Assembly (NCBI RefSeq): GCF_000368765.1
Contig: NZ_KB849654.1
Coordinates: 586,043 to 650,042 of the forward strand
DNA: 64,000 bases
Origin: Acinetobacter junii CIP 64.5
GTDB lineage: Bacteria; Pseudomonadota; Gammaproteobacteria; Pseudomonadales; Moraxellaceae
Direction: 5' to 3'
In this document: piece after piece, positions 8,935 through 19,141 of the stretch
Layout of the letters: every line of letters begins with the position of its first letter
How positions within the stretch are numbered: the stretch's first letter is position 1
Made by a program: the position numbers and the translations under genes
The notes under the pieces: model-generated
The model's database searches: none
What the model saw: only the letters and a program-made list of their open reading frames with translations
What the model was told of the DNA's origin: nothing

Positions 8935-10176
8935 ATGTCCACTGATTGTTCTCATTCTGCCTTTGCGGTATTTCGTTGTCGTGATTTTTCATTTTTAACG
9001 ATAAATCAAGCTTGTTTGACATTTGCTGTGTTGATACAAGAAATCGTTATCGCCTTTCAACTGTATCAAATTACCAAGAATCCATTGATGCTTGGTTTGG
9101 TAGGTCTGATGGATTTTATTCCATTTTTGGTATTGTCCTTGTGGGGTGGTTATATTGCAGATCGTTTCAATCGTCAGCGGATTTTACAGCTTAGTTTTAG
9201 TCTAGCAATTCCATTATCAATCGCACTTTGGATTTGTTTTGATCTATTTGAGCATGATCATATCAATGCCAACATTCTACTGATTTCTACCTTCGGGATT
9301 TTATTCTTATTTGGATGTATTCGAGGAATTTACAGCCCTTGTTTTAATTCACTGCGCCCTTTTATTGTCCCAGAACATTTATATGCCCGTGCAGCCACTT
9401 GGACCAGCATGTGCTGGCAAGTATGTGGCATTCTAGCACCAGTCATTGGAGGATTATTGCTTGCACATTTGCGCTTATCCGTAGTGTTTAGCGTTATTAC
9501 AAGCTTATTCCTCATAGGTAGCTTAGCTTTATGGGCTCTAACAAGTAGAACTTTTCCTGAGATGCAATCCGAGTCTGCCTTACTCAGTATCAAAGAAGCT
9601 TTTCTCTATATTCGTAAAACTAAAATTATTTTTTGGGCAATGTTTCTTGATTTAAGTTCAGTATTTTTTGGAGGAGTAATTGCCCTATTGCCTATTTTTG
9701 CCAGTGATATTTTGCATGTCGGAGCAACAGGTTTTGGAATATTACGCTCGGCACCAGCCTTCGGTGCTTTATTGACTATGCTGATTTTGGTTCGATATCC
9801 TCCAAAATATCAGCCATGGAAAATCATGTTGCTTAGCCTTACTGGTTTTTCATTATGTACTTTGTTATTTGCTGTTACTAGATATTACTTTTTATCTGTC
9901 GTGTTTCTCATTATTATAGGTTCGTGTGATAGTGTTAACATTATTATCCGCCAAACTTTACTGCAACTCATTCCCCCACGAGACATGCTTGGTCGTATCG
10001 CAGCGATTAATGGCATCTTTGTGACATCAAGTAATGAGCTTGGTGCTTTGCACTCAACGCTAATGACACGTTTCCTCACGGTTGTGCCAGCAGTTCTGAT
10101 TGGTGGCTCACTTTCTTTAGCTTGTGTTGTTTTAGCAAAATTTAAGACCAAAGACCTCATGCGGTTTCACTTTTAG
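8935..10176 (+). CDS. MFS transporter, EntS-like (MFS_3 type)
   Basis: The 413-residue inner-membrane protein has about 12 hydrophobic segments. The loop after the second segment carries the MFS motif A variant GGYIADRFNRQRIL (residues about 72-85). Overall character matches the enterobactin-exporter/macrolide-efflux branch of the major facilitator superfamily. It is probably a drug or metabolite exporter; the substrate cannot be told. The ATG at 8935 follows a terminator by about 20 nt, so the promoter must lie in or before that hairpin. A small membrane protein gene follows closely. Confidence 0.85.
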   Translation: MSTDCSHSAFAVFRCRDFSFLTINQACLTFAVLIQEIVIAFQLYQITKNPLMLGLVGLMDFIPFLVLSLWGGYIADRFNRQRILQLSFSLAIPLSIALWICFDLFEHDHINANILLISTFGILFLFGCIRGIYSPCFNSLRPFIVPEHLYARAATWTSMCWQVCGILAPVIGGLLLAHLRLSVVFSVITSLFLIGSLALWALTSRTFPEMQSESALLSIKEAFLYIRKTKIIFWAMFLDLSSVFFGGVIALLPIFASDILHVGATGFGILRSAPAFGALLTMLILVRYPPKYQPWKIMLLSLTGFSLCTLLFAVTRYYFLSVVFLIIIGSCDSVNIIIRQTLLQLIPPRDMLGRIAAINGIFVTSSNELGALHSTLMTRFLTVVPAVLIGGSLSLACVVLAKFKTKDLMRFHF

Positions 10177-10212
10177 CTTTGCTTGACTACGCTTTCAAAT
10201 CGTTTATGTGAT

Positions 10213-10668
10213 ATGAAACATTCTTTGCCCGCTTCTTCTGAGTCGTCTAAATTTATTATTTCTTCCATTTTTATATGGCTGACTTTGTTATGGTTACAAG
10301 CAACCTATATTGTGATTATTGGCGGCAATAGTTATCTGTTTTGGACAGCACTAGGTTTATTAGTACTCACCGCATTAAGTTTCCGTCCAAGTTCTTTAAA
10401 AAATAGAATTGCTCTTGTACTGACACTGGTATTACTGGGCAATTTAGTTTTCCACTCCCTGTTCTGCACTTATTTAATCTTAGCTTTTTATTGTATTTTT
10501 TATTTATATTCAGGGCATTATAAATACAAAAGATTTATGAAACTCTTCTGCCTATTCTTCATTATGATTTTATTTGCACTGTATCAAACGCAGTCTTTGC
10601 AAGAATTAAAAAGCCATTATGCTCCCTATGAAACAGGTGAAACATGGCAAAAATATGGTGCGCTATAG
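10213..10668 (+). CDS. Small hypothetical integral membrane protein
   Basis: The protein is about 151 residues from ATG 10213. A TTG at 10183 would add ten residues, and neither start has a clear ribosome site. Hydrophobic segments include FIISSIFIWLTLLWLQATYI, SYLFWTALGLLVLTALSF, a long stretch around LVLTLVLLGNLVFHSLF and a fourth near LFCLFFIMILFALY, so about four membrane spans are likely. It follows the MFS gene with a small gap and may be co-transcribed. No family recognised. Confidence 0.6.
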   Translation: MKHSLPASSESSKFIISSIFIWLTLLWLQATYIVIIGGNSYLFWTALGLLVLTALSFRPSSLKNRIALVLTLVLLGNLVFHSLFCTYLILAFYCIFYLYSGHYKYKRFMKLFCLFFIMILFALYQTQSLQELKSHYAPYETGETWQKYGAL

Positions 10669-10704
10669 ACCATAACATTTATGTTTGTTGTGGTTTTGAT
10701 CAAA

Positions 10705-11688
10705 TCATTTTTGTCTATATGTATCCATAAACTGAAGTGTATCCTTCAGAGTGAGTTGGGCCGGTTTGGTGTCCAACAGAAATTGATATTCATGAGCTGT
10801 AGGATCAGTTTTCTGATCAAAATATCGTGATTTGGTTGCTACACCAACTTTCTGCAATTGTTTTTCTAGTTGGCGAGCTTGTTGTTCAAATGAAGCGGTA
10901 TTGCCATCTGTTAAATAAATTGGTGGAAGTGCTGCGTTTAGATATTCAGACACCACTAATCCTTTATCCTCAGTACGAGTAAGCCAGTCTTTGTCCTCTA
11001 AATATGCCCAACCAATACGTCCAAATGCAAATCGGGTAATCGCAGAGTTTGCCTGTAGAACCATATTTTTCAAATCATAAGGACCACAATACAATAAACC
11101 ACCTCGGATGTCGGATAGATTTAAGGTCTTCTGAATATTGAGCAAGTCTGCATATTGAGGGTTGGATTGAATGAGTAAAAATTGCAAAGCGATCTGTGCT
11201 CCAGCGGAGTCCCCTGCAATAAATATATTCGCCATATTTAAATTATGTTGTTTAGCAAAGTTCGTTTTTATATAACGGATGGCTTCAGAAACTTGGATGA
11301 CAGGTTCAGGATATTTTGCGGTCGGCACAAGTTCATAATTAAGCACAAAGACAGAGTAACCTTGTGAAGCTAATTCAGTTGCATAAGCTTTCACTTCAAG
11401 CTTATCTCCACCGACAAATCCGCCACCATGCACTCAAATTACTACGGGCTGATGAGCTAAAGGCACTTTAGTCTTGTAGAAGTCAAATGTATTTCTTTGA
11501 AACTTTGATGGATAGGTTAAGTTTGTCGATACAATCACGTTCGGCTCTTGGTACTGAGCAGGTCGTGAATCTTTTGGAATGCTAAATAAACTGTGCTGCA
11601 ATAACCAAATTGTCGGCTTAGGACTGACAAATAATACAGATACAAAGATCACAACCATGAGAGCACAAAAGATCATTATTTTTTTCAT
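10705..11688 (-). pseudogene. Alpha/beta hydrolase (HSL-type esterase) broken by one in-frame TGA
   Basis: Two open frames in the same phase are separated only by a TGA at 11436-11434. The upstream part (84 aa) has an N-terminal signal anchor (IMIFCALMVVIFVSVLFV) and ends PVVI. The downstream part starts VHGGGFVGGDK. Together they make a hydrolase of about 327 residues with the oxyanion HGGG, nucleophile elbow GDSAGAQ and a His in DPTAHEYQF. Family members usually have Trp before VHGGG, so TGG to TGA is the simplest explanation. A GTG directly after the stop could allow weak reinitiation, but without the anchor. It converges with the preceding membrane protein gene. Confidence 0.85.
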
Positions 11689-11858
11689 TTGAAGTTCCTT
11701 CTAGTCTCATATTTGCGAGTTATCAGTTTATAAAACATTGATTCTTCTCTGTTGGCTGTTCGATTATGATCATTCGAACTACAAGATCATCTAACGCTTA
11801 ATAAGAAAAAATAAGCTAGATTATGAAGCAAATTATACTTTGTAAAATCTTCACGATT

Positions 11859-11886
11859 TAAAAAAACCCCACAGAAATGTGAGGTC
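11859..11886 (-). terminator. Intrinsic terminator of betT
   Basis: Read on the minus strand, ACCTCACA / TGTGGGGT forms an 8-bp stem with one G-U pair and a 4-nt loop, followed by seven T. It lies just after the betT stop codon. Confidence 0.85.
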
Positions 11887-11892
11887 TTGTAA

Positions 11893-13953
11893 TTAGTCTT
11901 GTGAGTCAGGATAAAGAGGACGATTTCCTGGACTAATTCGGTTGATATGTAAGAAAGTCATATGACGCTCATACTTATCTAAAATGTCATTAATGACCTG
12001 TTCTTTGGTATATCCGACCAAATCATTGTCTTGAGAACCTTCATACAAGAATGTTTCCAAACGATAGTAATATTGCTTACCACGTTTGCCTCGTTCACTA
12101 AATGTCGGAGCGATATAACGTACAGGCCAAATTTGATAGACAAAATTATGCTCATCTTCAATGAAAATCGTTAAGTCTAGGTGATACAACTTATCGTGGT
12201 ATTCAGATTCGCCTTGATTAACCTCAACGTTCATCCCTCGTTTAATCAGTTCATCAGCAACCGTTTGCACTGCAGGTCTACATACATTGTCGAGCATACG
12301 CAATGTTTCATGGCTACCAGGATGATGCATGACACGTGAAAGGCGTTGTTTCCAATTTAGAATATCGACATTACCAACTACAGGTGCAGCATTTAAGCTA
12401 CGACTAGCTTTACGATAATCTTCTAAACGGAGAGATTTATAGAGTCCAGCCATCACAAGCAGCATAACAAAGCTAAACGGTAATCCCATGATTACGGTTG
12501 CACTTTGTAAAGCAGTAATACCATTTGCCATCAACATCGCGATGGTCAATAAACCAATCGCAATCGCCCAAAACACACGTAACCAACGTGGTGCATCATT
12601 ATCGACATTAGAAAACTTCGTGGTGAAGTTACCCAACACCAAAGCACCCGAGTCGGCAGAGGTCACATAGAACAGAAGCCCTGTAATGGTTGCTACACCA
12701 GCAACAAATCCAAACCACGGATACTGTGCCAATAAGTCATAAAACCCATGTGCAGGATCTGTCAAAACAGTTTGGGCTAAAGCTGTATTACCATCAAAAA
12801 TAACATTGTACAAAGCACTGTTACCAAAGATTGATAACCATGTGATCGTGAATAGTAGAGGAATAATCAAAGTTCCACAGACAAACTCACGAATGGTACG
12901 ACCACGTGAAATACGTGCCAAAAACAGACCTACAAATGGAGACCAAGCCACCCACCATGCCCAAAAGAATAATGTCCAACTATTCATCCACTCTTTCGGT
13001 TGTTCAAATGCAAAACTGTCTAAAGCTAAGCTTGGAAAGCGGCTGATATAGTCACCAAAGTTTTGTACCAAGGCATTTAATAAGAACTCTGTATTTCCTA
13101 AAAACAGCACAAATAGCATTAAACCAATAGCGGCGTAAATATTGATTTCAGAAAGTACTTTAATGCCTTTATTGACACCTGCTGTTACCGAAATAATCGT
13201 CACAATCACAGCAACCAAAATCAGTCCAGATTGAACCCATAAACCTTCAGGCCAATCAAATAAAACATGCAAACCATAATTGATTTGAACAACTGCAATA
13301 CCACAAGTCGTTGCGATACCGAAAATCGTCCCAATCACGGCGGCGGTATCTACGGTATGACCAATCGGACCATCAATTTTTTTACCAAAAATCGGATAAA
13401 GCGCCGAACGAATGGTCAGAGGTAAGTTATAGCGATAACTAAAATATCCCAAAGCCATCCCGACTAAGGCATACATGCCCCAGCCTGTTAGACCATAATG
13501 AAATAAAGTCCATACCATCCCTTGACGAGCGGCTTCATAAGTTTGCCCCTCACCCACTGGTGGATTCATATAATGTGACAGTGGTTCAGCCACCGAGAAA
13601 AACATTAGATCTGTGCCGATACCTGCGGCGAACAGCATCGCCGACCAACTCAGCAGGCTAAACTCAGGTTTGGAATGTTTAGGACCTAGCTTTATATCGC
13701 CATAACGAGAACAAGCGATAAAAACCACAAAGATGAGGTAAAGCGTTGCGGCAAGTAAGTAATACCAACTGAATTTATCACTCACCCAAGCCAGTACAAC
13801 ATTGAGCAAATGATTCGAAAAATCATTAAATAAAATCGTCGTCAGTGAAAATATTAAAATTATGAGCGCTGAAACATAAAAGACCACGCGATTTAACTGA
13901 TCTTTTGTTTGAATAGATGAATCATCAACTGCTCTTGGATTATCTGTCACCAT
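11893..13953 (-). CDS. betT: BCCT-family choline transporter BetT
   Basis: The 686-residue secondary transporter has about 12 membrane segments and the BCCT signature with clustered tryptophans (WTLFFWAWWVAWSPF, then GLFLARISRGRTI). The N-terminus shows GIGTDLMFFSVAEP, and the soluble C-terminal tail of about 170 residues is typical of BetT rather than shorter BCCT carriers. It takes up choline for oxidation to glycine betaine. The C-terminal tail in BetT homologues is involved in osmotic control. The ATG at 13953 has GAGGA 6 nt upstream. It is divergent from betI and shares the large palindromic operator at 14253-14292. Confidence 0.95.
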   Translation of the reverse strand: MVTDNPRAVDDSSIQTKDQLNRVVFYVSALIILIFSLTTILFNDFSNHLLNVVLAWVSDKFSWYYLLAATLYLIFVVFIACSRYGDIKLGPKHSKPEFSLLSWSAMLFAAGIGTDLMFFSVAEPLSHYMNPPVGEGQTYEAARQGMVWTLFHYGLTGWGMYALVGMALGYFSYRYNLPLTIRSALYPIFGKKIDGPIGHTVDTAAVIGTIFGIATTCGIAVVQINYGLHVLFDWPEGLWVQSGLILVAVIVTIISVTAGVNKGIKVLSEINIYAAIGLMLFVLFLGNTEFLLNALVQNFGDYISRFPSLALDSFAFEQPKEWMNSWTLFFWAWWVAWSPFVGLFLARISRGRTIREFVCGTLIIPLLFTITWLSIFGNSALYNVIFDGNTALAQTVLTDPAHGFYDLLAQYPWFGFVAGVATITGLLFYVTSADSGALVLGNFTTKFSNVDNDAPRWLRVFWAIAIGLLTIAMLMANGITALQSATVIMGLPFSFVMLLVMAGLYKSLRLEDYRKASRSLNAAPVVGNVDILNWKQRLSRVMHHPGSHETLRMLDNVCRPAVQTVADELIKRGMNVEVNQGESEYHDKLYHLDLTIFIEDEHNFVYQIWPVRYIAPTFSERGKRGKQYYYRLETFLYEGSQDNDLVGYTKEQVINDILDKYERHMTFLHINRISPGNRPLYPDSQD

Positions 13954-14372
13954 ACAATCCTCAAGGAAAATTTAAATTTTGAAAGTTGTTTTTCTCAATA
14001 ACTCGACCACGATTTATTGACGAAAACAACGAGAAGACACAGCATTTAAAAGATATTAAAAACAACACCAATCATTGCATAAGCTGCATTTTTGTAATTA
14101 CCCGTGTGGATGCAAAGAAGCATTTTTAAGAGTAATTGAGCTTAGACCCAACCACTAAAAATCCATTCAATAAATCAACACTTTTGATACTTTAACAGGG
14201 ATCTCCGATAACACGGTTAAGAGTTATGTAAAGCATCCTTGTTGCAAATACTATACTTTTAATTGATTGAACGTTCAATCAATTAAAAGTATCATGATGT
14301 TGTGTTATCATTTTCTGCATCCAGATTTTAATCTAACGCCTTAATAATTTTAGGCATTTATGGCAACTACAC
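13954..14372. other. betT-betI divergent promoter region
   Basis: The 419-bp region contains no gene. Its main content is the 40-bp palindrome at 14253-14292 with two mirror-image promoters. The remaining A+T-rich sequence forms the leaders: about 300 bp to betT and 80 bp to betI. Confidence 0.75.
14250..14295. promoter_or_regulatory. BetI operator: 40-bp perfect palindrome with symmetric divergent promoters
   Basis: Positions 14253-14292 are a perfect inverted repeat with 20-bp arms centred between 14272 and 14273 (core TTGATTGAACGTTCAATCAA). On the plus strand TTGAAC (14267-14272), a 17-bp spacer and TATCAT (14290-14295) form a sigma70-like promoter. By symmetry the minus strand has TTGAAC (14278-14273), 17 bp and TATAGT (14255-14250). 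A BetI dimer bound here would cover both promoters. The TetR-type BetI is known to repress bet genes and release with choline; this exact site is inferred. Confidence 0.85.
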
Positions 14373-14999
14373 ATGACCAAACGCAGAGTTAAACCTGAAC
14401 ACGAACGCCGTGAAGAGATCGTTAATGCCGCATTTGAAGTGATTTATGAAGTGGGTTTATCACAAACCACCATTTCACAAATTGCAAAAAAAGCGGAGGT
14501 CTCAACAGGTATCGTCAGCCATTATTTTGGTGATAAGCAAGGGTTAATGATCAACTGTATGCGAGAGATGCTCAAAAGATTGCATCTCACCTCTCTGCAA
14601 TACAAAGCCAATACAGCAGATCAACAACCTGAAAACCAAATTAAGGCAATCATTGATTCAAACTTTGATAGTAGTCAGGTCAATAAAACCGCTATGCGCG
14701 TTTGGTTAGATTTTTGGTCAGCCAGTATGCATAGCCCAGAGCTTGCACGTTTACAACGCATTAATGATCGACGCTTGTATTCGAACTTAAAACATCACTT
14801 TTTAAAACTGATGCCAAGTGAAAGTGCAAGTATTGCTGCGAGTGGCTTAGCAGCACTGATCGATGGGTTATGGCTACGAGGTGGACTCGTGGGGAATGAT
14901 CATTTCGATCGGCAGAATGCAAGACGAGTTGCCTATGACTATTTAGACATGCAACTTCAACTGGCTAAACCCTTATTTCAGGAGAGACAAAATGAATGA
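14373..14999 (+). CDS. betI: TetR-family repressor BetI
   Basis: The 208-residue protein has an N-terminal TetR helix-turn-helix ([24 protein letters not shown], residues about 31-54) and an all-helical ligand domain. BetI proteins repress the choline-betaine genes when choline is absent. It is the first gene of betI-betB-betA, overlaps betB by 8 nt and faces the palindromic operator. The ribosome site before ATG 14373 is weak. Confidence 0.95.
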   Translation: MTKRRVKPEHERREEIVNAAFEVIYEVGLSQTTISQIAKKAEVSTGIVSHYFGDKQGLMINCMREMLKRLHLTSLQYKANTADQQPENQIKAIIDSNFDSSQVNKTAMRVWLDFWSASMHSPELARLQRINDRRLYSNLKHHFLKLMPSESASIAASGLAALIDGLWLRGGLVGNDHFDRQNARRVAYDYLDMQLQLAKPLFQERQNE

Positions 15000-16461
15000 T
15001 GTGCAAACTCATCCATTGTATATCCACGGTCAATATGTCAATGCCACAAGTGGTGTAAGTTTTGACAGTATCAATCCAGCCAATGGCAACGTAATTGCCC
15101 ATATCCAACAAGCCTCTCAACAAGATATTGAAAAAGCTGTTCAAAGTGCTCAACAAGGTCAAAAAGTTTGGGCGACAATCACAGCAGTTGAGCGTTCTCG
15201 TATTTTACGTCGAGCTGTAGATATTTTACGTGAACGCAATGATGAACTAGCAAAACTTGAAACCTTAGATACAGGTAAAGCTTATAGCGAAACATCGACT
15301 GTCGATATTGTGACAGGTGCTGATGTGCTCGAATATTACGCAGGTTTATCGACAGCCATCCAAGGTGAACAAGTTCCATTACGCGAAAGTAGTTTCTTCT
15401 ATACTCGCCGTGAACCTTTAGGTGTCGTTGCAGGCATCGGTGCTTGGAACTATCCGATTCAAATTGCTTTATGGAAATCCGCTCCTGCGCTGGCTGCGGG
15501 CAATGCCATGATTTTCAAACCAAGTGAAATCACCCCACTTAGCGCATTTAAACTTGCTGAAATTTATACCGAAGCAGGTGTACCTGATGGTGTATTCAAC
15601 GTCGTACAAGGGGCTGGTCGTGATATCGGTCAATGGCTGACAGAACATCCTGTCATTGAAAAAATTTCGTTTACTGGCGGTGTTGAAACTGGAAAAAAAG
15701 TGATGGCAAGTGCTGCTGCTTCGAGCTTAAAAGAAGTGACTATGGAACTTGGCGGTAAATCACCACTGATCATCTGTGAAGATGCAGATATGAATAAAGC
15801 CGCAGATATTGCGGTGATGGCGAACTTCTTTAGTTCTGGTCAAGTCTGTACCAATGGTACGCGTGTCTTTATTCCAGCATCATTAAAAACAGAATTTGAA
15901 AATGCAGTATTAGAACGTGTGCAACGTATTCGTATCGGCGACCCAATGAATGCAGATACCAACTTTGGTCCATTGACCAGTTTCCCGCATATGGAAAAAG
16001 TTCTTTCCTACATCAATGCAGGCAAACAACAAGGCGCCAAATTACTGATCGGTGGTGATCGAGCAACGGGTGAATTGGCTGAGGGTGCATATGTATTACC
16101 GACAGTATTTACAGATTGTACCGATGATATGCGAATCGTGCAGGACGAAATCTTTGGTCCAGTCATGAGCATCTTGAGCTACCAAACTGAAGATGAAGTC
16201 ATTCGTCGTGCCAATAACACCACTTTTGGTCTAGCAGCAGGTGTGGTGACACCAGACATTAACAAAGCACATCGCATTATTCACCAAATCGAAGCTGGTA
16301 TTTGTTGGATCAATACTTGGGGCGAATCCCCTGCTGAAATGCCAGTCGGTGGTTATAAACAATCTGGTGTAGGTCGTGAAAATGGGATCTCGACCCTATC
16401 TCACTACACACGCATTAAATCCGTTCAAGTTGAGCTTGGTGATTACCAAAGCATTTTCTAA
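14992..16461 (+). CDS. betB: Betaine-aldehyde dehydrogenase BetB
   Basis: The 489-residue NAD(P)-dependent aldehyde dehydrogenase has N153 (GAWNYP), E252 (MELGGKSP) and the catalytic C286 (GQVCTNGTR). It oxidises betaine aldehyde to glycine betaine in the cytoplasm, the second step of osmoprotectant synthesis. An AGGAGA ribosome site precedes ATG 14992, which overlaps the end of betI, so translation is coupled. betA follows after 77 nt. Confidence 0.97.
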   Translation: MNDVQTHPLYIHGQYVNATSGVSFDSINPANGNVIAHIQQASQQDIEKAVQSAQQGQKVWATITAVERSRILRRAVDILRERNDELAKLETLDTGKAYSETSTVDIVTGADVLEYYAGLSTAIQGEQVPLRESSFFYTRREPLGVVAGIGAWNYPIQIALWKSAPALAAGNAMIFKPSEITPLSAFKLAEIYTEAGVPDGVFNVVQGAGRDIGQWLTEHPVIEKISFTGGVETGKKVMASAAASSLKEVTMELGGKSPLIICEDADMNKAADIAVMANFFSSGQVCTNGTRVFIPASLKTEFENAVLERVQRIRIGDPMNADTNFGPLTSFPHMEKVLSYINAGKQQGAKLLIGGDRATGELAEGAYVLPTVFTDCTDDMRIVQDEIFGPVMSILSYQTEDEVIRRANNTTFGLAAGVVTPDINKAHRIIHQIEAGICWINTWGESPAEMPVGGYKQSGVGRENGISTLSHYTRIKSVQVELGDYQSIF

Positions 16462-16538
16462 AAGCATTGCGCTTTATCTTATCTTGATCAACTGAGTCAC
16501 ATGTATTCAGTTGATCTTGCAACAAATAAAGGCAGATT

Positions 16539-18233
16539 ATGAATAAGCAAGAATACGATTATATTATTATTGGTGCAGGCTCAGCAGGTAACGTCCTCGC
16601 TGCACGTTTAACTGAAGATGCAGATATCTCAGTATTATTATTAGAAGCAGGCGGTCCAGATTATCGGCTTGATTTCCGCACGCAAATGCCAGCCGCTTTG
16701 GCGTTTCCACTACAAGGCCGTCGCTACAATTGGGCATATTTGACCGACCCTGAACCACATATGAACAATCGCCGTATGGAGTGTGGTCGTGGTAAAGGTC
16801 TAGGTGGCTCATCACTCATTAATGGTATGTGCTACATCCGTGGTAACGCGATGGATTTAGACCAATGGTCAACGCATCAAGGGCTTGAAGATTGGAGCTA
16901 TGCGGATTGTTTACCATATTACCGAAAATCAGAAACACGCGACATTGGTGCTAACGATTATCACGGCGGTGAAGGTCCTGTTTCAGTCACCACCCCAAAA
17001 CAAGGCAATAATGAACTGTTTCATGCCATGATCGAAGCAGGTGTACAGGCAGGTTATCCTCGTACAGATGATTTAAACGGTTATCAGCAAGAAGGTTTCG
17101 GTCCGATGGATCGAACGGTGACACCACAAGGTCGTCGTTCGAGTACTGCTCGCGGTTATTTAGATATGGCAAAAGGTCGTCCCAATTTGACGATTGTCAC
17201 CCACGCCATGACCAATAAAATCTTATTTAGTCATAAACAAGCAATTGGTGTCGAATACATTATTGGTTTAGATCAAGCCAACATGAAACAAGCATATGCC
17301 AAACGTGAAGTCTTGTTATGTGCAGGTGCAATTGCATCACCGCAAATTTTACAGCGCTCAGGTGTTGGACAAAGCACTTTCCTCAAATCGATGGATATTG
17401 AGGTGGTACAAGACTTACCTGGCGTGGGTGAAAACCTGCAAGATCATTTGGAAATGTATTTACAATACAAATGTAAAAAACCAGTTTCACTTTACCCAGC
17501 ATTGAAATGGTACAACCAACCTGCGATTGGTGCAGAGTGGTTATTCCTTGGCAAAGGTATCGGTGCAAGTAACCAATTCGAAGCAGGTGGTTTTATTCGT
17601 TCATCTGATGAATTTGAATGGCCAAATATTCAGTATCACTTCTTACCCGTTGCGATTAACTACAATGGTAGTAATGCCGTGAATGAGCATGGCTTTCAAG
17701 CCCATGTTGGTTCAATGCGTTCACCTTCACGTGGTCGGATCAAACTCAAATCCAAAGATCCATTTGAGCATCCAAGTATCTTGTTTAATTACATGTCAAC
17801 CGAACAAGATTGGCGTGAATTCAGAGATGGGATTCGTATCACGCGTGAAATCATGCATCAACCCGCACTTGACCCTTATCGTGGCGAAGAAATCAGCCCA
17901 AGTATGCAGTTAAAAACCGACGCTGAACTAGACTCTTTTGTCCGAGAACATGCCGAGACAGCCTATCATCCATCATGCAGTTGCAAAATGGGTGAAGATG
18001 AAATGGCTGTTGTCGATGGTCAAGGTCGTGTTCACGGCGTACGCGGGCTACGTGTAATTGATGCCTCTATCATGCCAATCATTATCACAGGCAACTTAAA
18101 TGCCACCACGATTATGATGGCAGAAAAAATTGCTGATCAAATTCGTGGGCAAAAATTACCACCTTCGCAAGCACCTTATTTCAAAGCAGGATCAAGCCCT
18201 GTTCGTCAGACTCCTTTACGTCCATTTGCATAA
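16539..18233 (+). CDS. betA: Choline dehydrogenase BetA (GMC oxidoreductase)
   Basis: The 564-residue FAD enzyme has the dinucleotide-binding motif GAGSAG at 12-17, the GMC signature around [15 protein letters not shown], and the active-site pair H477 (HPSCSCKMG) and N521 (GNLNATT). It oxidises choline to betaine aldehyde at the membrane with transfer of electrons to the respiratory chain. It is the third gene of the bet operon. A symmetric hairpin and a porin gene follow it. Confidence 0.96.
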   Translation: MNKQEYDYIIIGAGSAGNVLAARLTEDADISVLLLEAGGPDYRLDFRTQMPAALAFPLQGRRYNWAYLTDPEPHMNNRRMECGRGKGLGGSSLINGMCYIRGNAMDLDQWSTHQGLEDWSYADCLPYYRKSETRDIGANDYHGGEGPVSVTTPKQGNNELFHAMIEAGVQAGYPRTDDLNGYQQEGFGPMDRTVTPQGRRSSTARGYLDMAKGRPNLTIVTHAMTNKILFSHKQAIGVEYIIGLDQANMKQAYAKREVLLCAGAIASPQILQRSGVGQSTFLKSMDIEVVQDLPGVGENLQDHLEMYLQYKCKKPVSLYPALKWYNQPAIGAEWLFLGKGIGASNQFEAGGFIRSSDEFEWPNIQYHFLPVAINYNGSNAVNEHGFQAHVGSMRSPSRGRIKLKSKDPFEHPSILFNYMSTEQDWREFRDGIRITREIMHQPALDPYRGEEISPSMQLKTDAELDSFVREHAETAYHPSCSCKMGEDEMAVVDGQGRVHGVRGLRVIDASIMPIIITGNLNATTIMMAEKIADQIRGQKLPPSQAPYFKAGSSPVRQTPLRPFA

Positions 18234-18250
18234 CCTAGTCCAGTTATGTT

Positions 18251-18276
18251 CAGCACCTTATGACACTAAGGTGCTG
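18251..18276 (+). promoter_or_regulatory. Intercistronic hairpin between betA and the porin gene
   Basis: A perfect 10-bp stem CAGCACCTTA / TAAGGTGCTG with loop TGACAC lies 17 nt after the betA stop and 21 nt before the porin start. It lacks a T-tract, so it is more likely a partial terminator, RNA-stability element or translational spacer than an intrinsic terminator. Confidence 0.55.
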
Positions 18277-18297
18277 CCAACCATTAGGAAAATTCAA

Positions 18298-19089
18298 ATG
18301 AAAAGAATTTTACTTCTAGTCCCTTTGGGCTTCTTCTTGCACACTGCTCATGCCACTGAAGCAAGCACAGAAATAGCATCACCTTTTAGCGCTAATCTAA
18401 CACTCGCAAGTCAATATGTATCACGTGGTTTTCAACAAACTTGGGGCAAACCTGCAATTCAAGGTGGAATAGACTATAACCATGATAATGGTTTTTATGC
18501 TGGAACTTGGGCATCGACTGTGAGTGATCATTTTATTCGTGATGCATCAGTAGAGTGGGATGTTTATACGGGTTACAGCCGTAGTTTTGGAGATCTAACT
18601 CTAGGCACTAAAGTCGCTTACTACTATTATCCTGGCGCCAAAACTACAGCAGAAACAGGAAATACTCGCTTTGATTACGGTGAAATAATCCCAGAAATCA
18701 GTTATGGACCATTAAGTGTTAAATATTCCATTACCTACACCCAAGATTACTTCGGGAATAACTCGGATACTTTAGGTATTGGTACTAATAAACATTCTCG
18801 TGGTTCAGGTTATCTTGATGTCAGTTGGCATCAACCTTTAGGGCAAGGTTGGTCGGCAGATGCGCACTATGGTCATCAGCGAATCAAAAACTTCTCTGAT
18901 GCAAACTTTCAAGACGTCAGCTTTGCCATTAATAAACAACTCTCGTACAACCTTTTGGGAAGTTTAAGTTACAGCAAAGCATGGGATAAAGATGATTACT
19001 ACAAGCAATATAGCAATGGCAATCCTAATGCCAAAGTCTCAAATCCAATTGATTCCACGGTGGCTGTCTCACTGACAAAAAGTTTTTAA
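18298..19089 (+). CDS. TorF-family putative outer-membrane porin
   Basis: The 263-residue protein starts at ATG 18298 with AGGAA upstream and a signal peptide (MKRILLLVPLGFFLHTAHA). The rest alternates aromatic and polar residues as in a beta barrel (LTLASQYVSRGFQQ, FYAGTWASTV, YYYYPG) and ends with a terminal Phe, typical of outer-membrane proteins. It matches the family of proteobacterial proteins annotated TorF or TIGR02001. Its place after betA suggests entry of choline or related solutes; that role is inferred. A longer frame from 18130 overlaps betA and would hide the signal peptide, so it was not used. Confidence 0.85.
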   Translation: MKRILLLVPLGFFLHTAHATEASTEIASPFSANLTLASQYVSRGFQQTWGKPAIQGGIDYNHDNGFYAGTWASTVSDHFIRDASVEWDVYTGYSRSFGDLTLGTKVAYYYYPGAKTTAETGNTRFDYGEIIPEISYGPLSVKYSITYTQDYFGNNSDTLGIGTNKHSRGSGYLDVSWHQPLGQGWSADAHYGHQRIKNFSDANFQDVSFAINKQLSYNLLGSLSYSKAWDKDDYYKQYSNGNPNAKVSNPIDSTVAVSLTKSF

Positions 19090-19100
19090 TCCGCAAAATA

Positions 19101-19129
19101 AAAAAAGCTGCAATCAATGCAGCTTTTTT
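19101..19129. terminator. Bidirectional terminator between porin and MDR dehydrogenase genes
   Basis: AAAAAAGCTGCA, loop ATCAA and TGCAGCTTTTTT form a stem flanked by A and T runs, so it can stop both convergent genes. Confidence 0.9.
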
Positions 19130-19141
19130 ATTCAATACCAT

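Noticed and set aside
11434-11436. Selenocysteine or read-through at the hydrolase TGA
   Set aside because: No SECIS-like stem was apparent, and Trp, not Cys, is expected at this position, so a nonsense mutation is simpler.
18130-18297. Longer N-terminus for the porin gene
   Set aside because: It overlaps the end of betA out of frame and would place the clear signal peptide inside the protein; ATG 18298 has AGGAA.
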